This document shows, piece by piece, positions 60,943 to 64,000 of a stretch of DNA of 64,000 nt. Position 1 is the stretch's first letter. Each line of letters starts with the position of its first letter. The stretch comes from Pseudomonas sp. MM213 (GTDB taxonomy: Bacteria > Pseudomonadota > Gammaproteobacteria > Pseudomonadales > Pseudomonadaceae), in the NCBI RefSeq assembly GCF_020423045.1, contig NZ_CP081943.1, forward strand, positions 1,922,001 to 1,986,000. The letters are read 5' to 3'. A program made the translations under genes and the position numbers. A model generated the notes under the pieces. It saw nothing but the letters and a program-made list of their open reading frames with translations, was not told the DNA's origin and did not search any database.

Positions 60943-63444
60943 CTAAGTGGTTACGAACGTGCAAACCACATCAAACTTCTCGTACATCATGTCTTTTTTC
61001 GCTGGCGGCACGTCGTAGTTCGCCCGGCAACTGCCCTGGCTCCAACGAACATCCAGTACACCTTTATCCTTCGCACCGAATACCAGCAGGCGCGACAGGT
61101 TGTCGACCACTCCACTGACGTTGCCTTTTTCGTCAAAGGCCTGGGCGCCAAACGGAATTTTCTCGCCGTTGTCCAGGCTCAACGTCAGTTGCATGCGACG
61201 TCCCGTTTCCGCTTCGAACCGACCTTTGACGATGGCACCACGGGTCGGTACGACCATGCGCGAAGTGTCGGTGACTTCCATGTCGCTACCCAAGGTGCTG
61301 GTATCGAGGTTGATCCAGTTAAAGCGATACGGTTGCGCATACGGCACCACTGCGTAGCCCTTGCCGTCCGTGCGTGCGGCGCCGGCTGAAGCGACACCGA
61401 CATCGGCCACACCCGGGACCTCCACCAGAGCGAAGGTCTCGCCGACCGGCTGACCAAACGTCACGCCGCCACCGTGTACAACCATAGAGCCGGACGCGCC
61501 GGTGTTCATATGGGTACTGCCCGGACCCTGGCCATAGTTGCCGTTGATCTTGGCTTTCGGGGTATCCCAACTCAGGCCGAGGTCGCCGTTGGTACCACCA
61601 TTTTTGCTGTGACCCGCCTGGGCGGAATACATCAGGCTGCTGTCTTCGGTCAGGTTGCCGGCGATGCCGGACTGGATCGACGAATCGCCCTGGGACGAAG
61701 ACGTTACGCTGGTGTAAGCCCTTTGCGAACGCTTGCTGCCACCGAATGGCAGGCTGATCGACGCCGTGACCTGAGTGTCGGCGCCTTGCGTCATGGCTTC
61801 GCCATCGGTACGTGAAATGGCGAAGCTGTAGCTGGTATCCGAATAGCTGCCGCTGTAGCCGAACTGCCAGCGGCGAGTGCTGCCTTGACGATTCCAGTAG
61901 CTGGTTTCACCGAGGCTCAGGAACAATGAACCGCGGTCGGCAAACGACTGGTTGATGTTCATGTCGAACCGGCTTTTCTGCCGTCCGTAATTCGAGCCAC
62001 TGAGGTAGCCTTGCTCATCGACGTGCTGGCTGAACGTCCGATAACCTTCGGTGGAGTAGCGATAACCGACCATTGTGAAGGTGGTATCGGTGGCACTGAG
62101 GGTCTTGGAATACAGGAAACGCGCGCTTTTCCCGGTGTTCTTGCGTCCCGCCGCATCTTCGGAGGTGCTGCTGGTGACGTCAAACGACAAGCCGCCCACC
62201 GAAGTATTCAAGCCCAGCCCGAGGTTGAGCGCTCGGTACTGCTGTGAAGTCAGCACGCCGCCGTAACCGGTAACGTTATCGCTGACACCGTACACCAGAG
62301 TGCCCTGGCCGAATTTCGGCGCAACGGGGCCCTGGCTCTGGTATTGACCACCGGCAAAGCTGTACCGGGCACTGCCACGGCGAGTCATCACCGGCAGATA
62401 CGAATAGGCTTGGGAATACTGGCGTTCGCGGCCATCGGCTTCGATGATCTTGACCTTGAGGTCGCCGTTCGAACCGCTGGGATAGATGTCGCTGATCTCG
62501 AACGCACCGGGCGACACCGTCGTCGAATAGATGACGTAGTCGTTCTGGCTGATTTCGACAGTCGCGTTGGTCTCGGCGATACCACGCACCACCGGGGCAA
62601 AACCGATTTCGTTGTCCGGCAACATGCCCAACTCGGAACTGATTTGCGCACCGCGAAAGCGAACGCTGTCGAAGATATCTCCCTGCGTGTACAACTCCCC
62701 CGCCGCCAGTTTGGCTTTGAGGCCGATGAGATCGCGCTCCACGTAACTGCGGTTGCTGCTGAATTGGTTCCGAGTGCCGGTAGAGCCGGTAATCGACGAC
62801 TCATTGCGCAGACGCCAAGCCCCGATGTTGAAGCCGTTGCGCAAACCGATGTAGCGGTAGTCGTTGCGATTGCCCTGATTGATATTGCGGCTGAAGTTGG
62901 TCTGATAATTGGTGTAGAACGCAGTAATTCCCTGATCCCACAGCGACGGGTCAACGTAGCCCCGAGACTGTCGCTGGACATAAGCCTGGGGAATGCTGAT
63001 CTGCAGCGCCAATGCGTTTACATCAAACTCGACTGCCGCACCGGGCGCCAGCGTCGCGACATCAATGACGGACTGATCATCACTGTCCAGGGCAATAACA
63101 TTTTCCCGACGCAAGCGGTTGACGTTCACGCCGAGGTTTTGCAGTACGCCTAGTTGAATGATCGGGCGCACCTCTCCAGTGTCGCCAGACACTGCAAACT
63201 CGATATTCTCGCGGACAATCAGAATCTGGTTGAGATAAATATCTACCGCGTAGCGACCCGGCGGCAGTGAGTTACCCTGTTCAAAGTATTTTAGTTCAGC
63301 CTTGGCCCCGCCCTTACTCAGGAAGTCAACATTGAATTCGACCGGAAACGCCGCGACAGGAACGGTCATCCCCAGGAGAAAGACGCAAGAACCACTTACG
63401 TAATTAACGAGGCTTGGATTCGCTTTCTTCCTGAAAACATACAC
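60943..63444 (-). CDS. Fimbrial usher (FimD/PapC family outer membrane protein)
   Basis: 833 residues with signal peptide (NYVSGSCVFLLGMTVPVAAF). Usher features: N-terminal chaperone-binding domain VEFNVDFLSKGG ... LPPGRYAVDIYLN; barrel with NYQTNFSRN; plug domain region GFAPVVRGIAETNATVEISQNDYVIYSTTVSPGAFEISDIYPSGSNGDLKV; C-terminal GRRMQLTLSLDNGEKIPFGAQA and Cys residues in SQGSCRANYDV. It secretes and assembles pilin subunits delivered by the chaperone. A CupD/CupB-like group by context. Confidence 0.93.
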   Translation of the reverse strand: MYVFRKKANPSLVNYVSGSCVFLLGMTVPVAAFPVEFNVDFLSKGGAKAELKYFEQGNSLPPGRYAVDIYLNQILIVRENIEFAVSGDTGEVRPIIQLGVLQNLGVNVNRLRRENVIALDSDDQSVIDVATLAPGAAVEFDVNALALQISIPQAYVQRQSRGYVDPSLWDQGITAFYTNYQTNFSRNINQGNRNDYRYIGLRNGFNIGAWRLRNESSITGSTGTRNQFSSNRSYVERDLIGLKAKLAAGELYTQGDIFDSVRFRGAQISSELGMLPDNEIGFAPVVRGIAETNATVEISQNDYVIYSTTVSPGAFEISDIYPSGSNGDLKVKIIEADGRERQYSQAYSYLPVMTRRGSARYSFAGGQYQSQGPVAPKFGQGTLVYGVSDNVTGYGGVLTSQQYRALNLGLGLNTSVGGLSFDVTSSTSEDAAGRKNTGKSARFLYSKTLSATDTTFTMVGYRYSTEGYRTFSQHVDEQGYLSGSNYGRQKSRFDMNINQSFADRGSLFLSLGETSYWNRQGSTRRWQFGYSGSYSDTSYSFAISRTDGEAMTQGADTQVTASISLPFGGSKRSQRAYTSVTSSSQGDSSIQSGIAGNLTEDSSLMYSAQAGHSKNGGTNGDLGLSWDTPKAKINGNYGQGPGSTHMNTGASGSMVVHGGGVTFGQPVGETFALVEVPGVADVGVASAGAARTDGKGYAVVPYAQPYRFNWINLDTSTLGSDMEVTDTSRMVVPTRGAIVKGRFEAETGRRMQLTLSLDNGEKIPFGAQAFDEKGNVSGVVDNLSRLLVFGAKDKGVLDVRWSQGSCRANYDVPPAKKDMMYEKFDVVCTFVTT

Positions 63445-63528
63445 AGGCTATTTCCTCTTGCAACTTCTTAGTCAACTTGTGGCTCCCCTCCACTACAGAA
63501 AGTCAACCCACGGACATGCACCCAACTA

Positions 63529-63999
63529 TTATTCGAAAACACTCACCGTATGTTTAATCGGCGCACCGTAATCGTTGATGTTGTAATACTCGACTACAGA
63601 CCGTTTATCGATGCTGCCTGCAGGCGCGCCCTTGACCGGAAACTTTCCGGTAGAAAGTGGTGCGACCATATCGGTGTCTACCGGGTATGTTTTGCCATCG
63701 CTTTTGTATTGAGTCGTGCCGAAGGACACGTGATAGAGCGAATCGTTAGTGACGCGAAGATAGCGCTTGCCACTTTCATCCTGAACACGCCATTTGAGAC
63801 CACTGGCGGCTTCCGCCGAACTACCCGTCATAGCGTCGGGGCGATAGAACACCTTGATCCGTTGGCGTATTGCCAACTGCAAGGTATTGTCACCTTCGGC
63901 CTTTTGCGGAATTTCCTGGACATTGAGCCAGAACACCGACTCCTTGTCGCCCGGCAGCCCTTGCCCGTAATAGAAAACCCGCAGAGTCTGCTGTTTGCC
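63529..63999 (-). CDS. Periplasmic fimbrial chaperone (PapD family; 5' end outside window)
   Basis: The frame is open to the right edge. The conserved chaperone core is visible: LRVFYYGQGLPGDKESVFWLNVQEIPQKAEGDNTLQLAIRQRIKVFYRP, and the second domain ends YYNINDYGAPIKHTVSVFE. It holds pilin subunits by donor-strand complementation and passes them to the usher, whose gene follows 84 bases downstream. The N-terminal signal and first strands are missing. Confidence 0.92.
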   Translation of the reverse strand, partial: GKQQTLRVFYYGQGLPGDKESVFWLNVQEIPQKAEGDNTLQLAIRQRIKVFYRPDAMTGSSAEAASGLKWRVQDESGKRYLRVTNDSLYHVSFGTTQYKSDGKTYPVDTDMVAPLSTGKFPVKGAPAGSIDKRSVVEYYNINDYGAPIKHTVSVFE

Positions 64000-64000
64000 A

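Noticed and set aside
1..64000. CRISPR arrays, complete insertion sequences or transposase genes
   Set aside because: No regularly spaced repeats and no transposase-like frames were seen.

Overview
The window reads as a chromosome segment of a Pseudomonas of the fluorescens group. This rests on three H-NS-like MvaT-family sequences (a Pseudomonas-specific family), an S-type pyocin with its immunity gene, a Roc/Rcs/Pvr-type signalling locus beside chaperone-usher fimbriae, and generally pseudomonad-like proteins. It is mostly accessory DNA, with a small core block (BAX-inhibitor-like protein and tRNA-Ser) at 43.8-44.7 kb.

Region by region. 0-4.7 kb: the end of an OmpW-like porin, an EamA exporter, a molybdenum sulfite dehydrogenase with its cytochrome c (soxC/soxD-like), and a TetR regulator with two matching operator-like palindromes. 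5-19.3 kb: a catabolic island. A LysR gene, an N-carbamoyl amino acid hydrolase and a hydantoinase (minus strand) face a urocanase homologue, a TRZ/ATZ-type amidohydrolase, a histidine-ammonia-lyase homologue, a polar amino acid ABC importer, an M20D deacylase, an ACT protein and a NudC-like enzyme. The first two hut-type and last two uracil-type enzymes joined by a hydrolase match the logic of the reported five-step ergothioneine degradation route, but the lyase keeps the MIO triad, so a thiohistidine or another modified histidine is a serious alternative. 19.3-28.1 kb: an mvaT remnant, an XRE regulator, an amino acid cluster (aspartoacylase-like, binding protein, ornithine cyclodeaminase-like, aminotransferase, YheO/DauR regulator) and a nuclease pyocin/immunity pair. 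28.2-38.8 kb: two intact mvaT paralogues in the same orientation bracket a LysR gene and a tight eight-gene operon: TauE exporter, isocitrate-lyase-superfamily enzyme, Rieske oxygenase, diaminobutyrate-type aminotransferase, ornithine/lysine N-hydroxylase, FAD oxidase, PaiB/KtzT-family protein and tautomerase. An N-hydroxylase together with a KtzT-family protein is the known recipe for N-N bond formation (piperazate). No NRPS is visible, so this may be a free N-N heterocycle pathway; it is the best candidate here for an undescribed system.

39-43.4 kb: small poorly known genes, one frameshifted DnaQ-like exoribonuclease, a metallophosphoesterase and a two-HTH regulator. 44.7-49.5 kb: an eroded prophage beside tRNA-Ser, with a truncated PAPS-reductase-like gene, a scar joining the ends of two DNA methyltransferases, a gene broken by two amber codons, and repeated small-gene leaders, interspersed with apparently intact genes (DUF2971, excalibur, small membrane proteins). 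49.5-64 kb: fimbrial adhesin, usher and chaperone (cut by the window end), interrupted by a REC-EAL phosphodiesterase, two hybrid sensor kinases with HPt domains, a degenerate stand-alone EAL protein and a NarL/RcsB-type regulator. These probably couple a periplasmic signal and cyclic-di-GMP to fimbriae.
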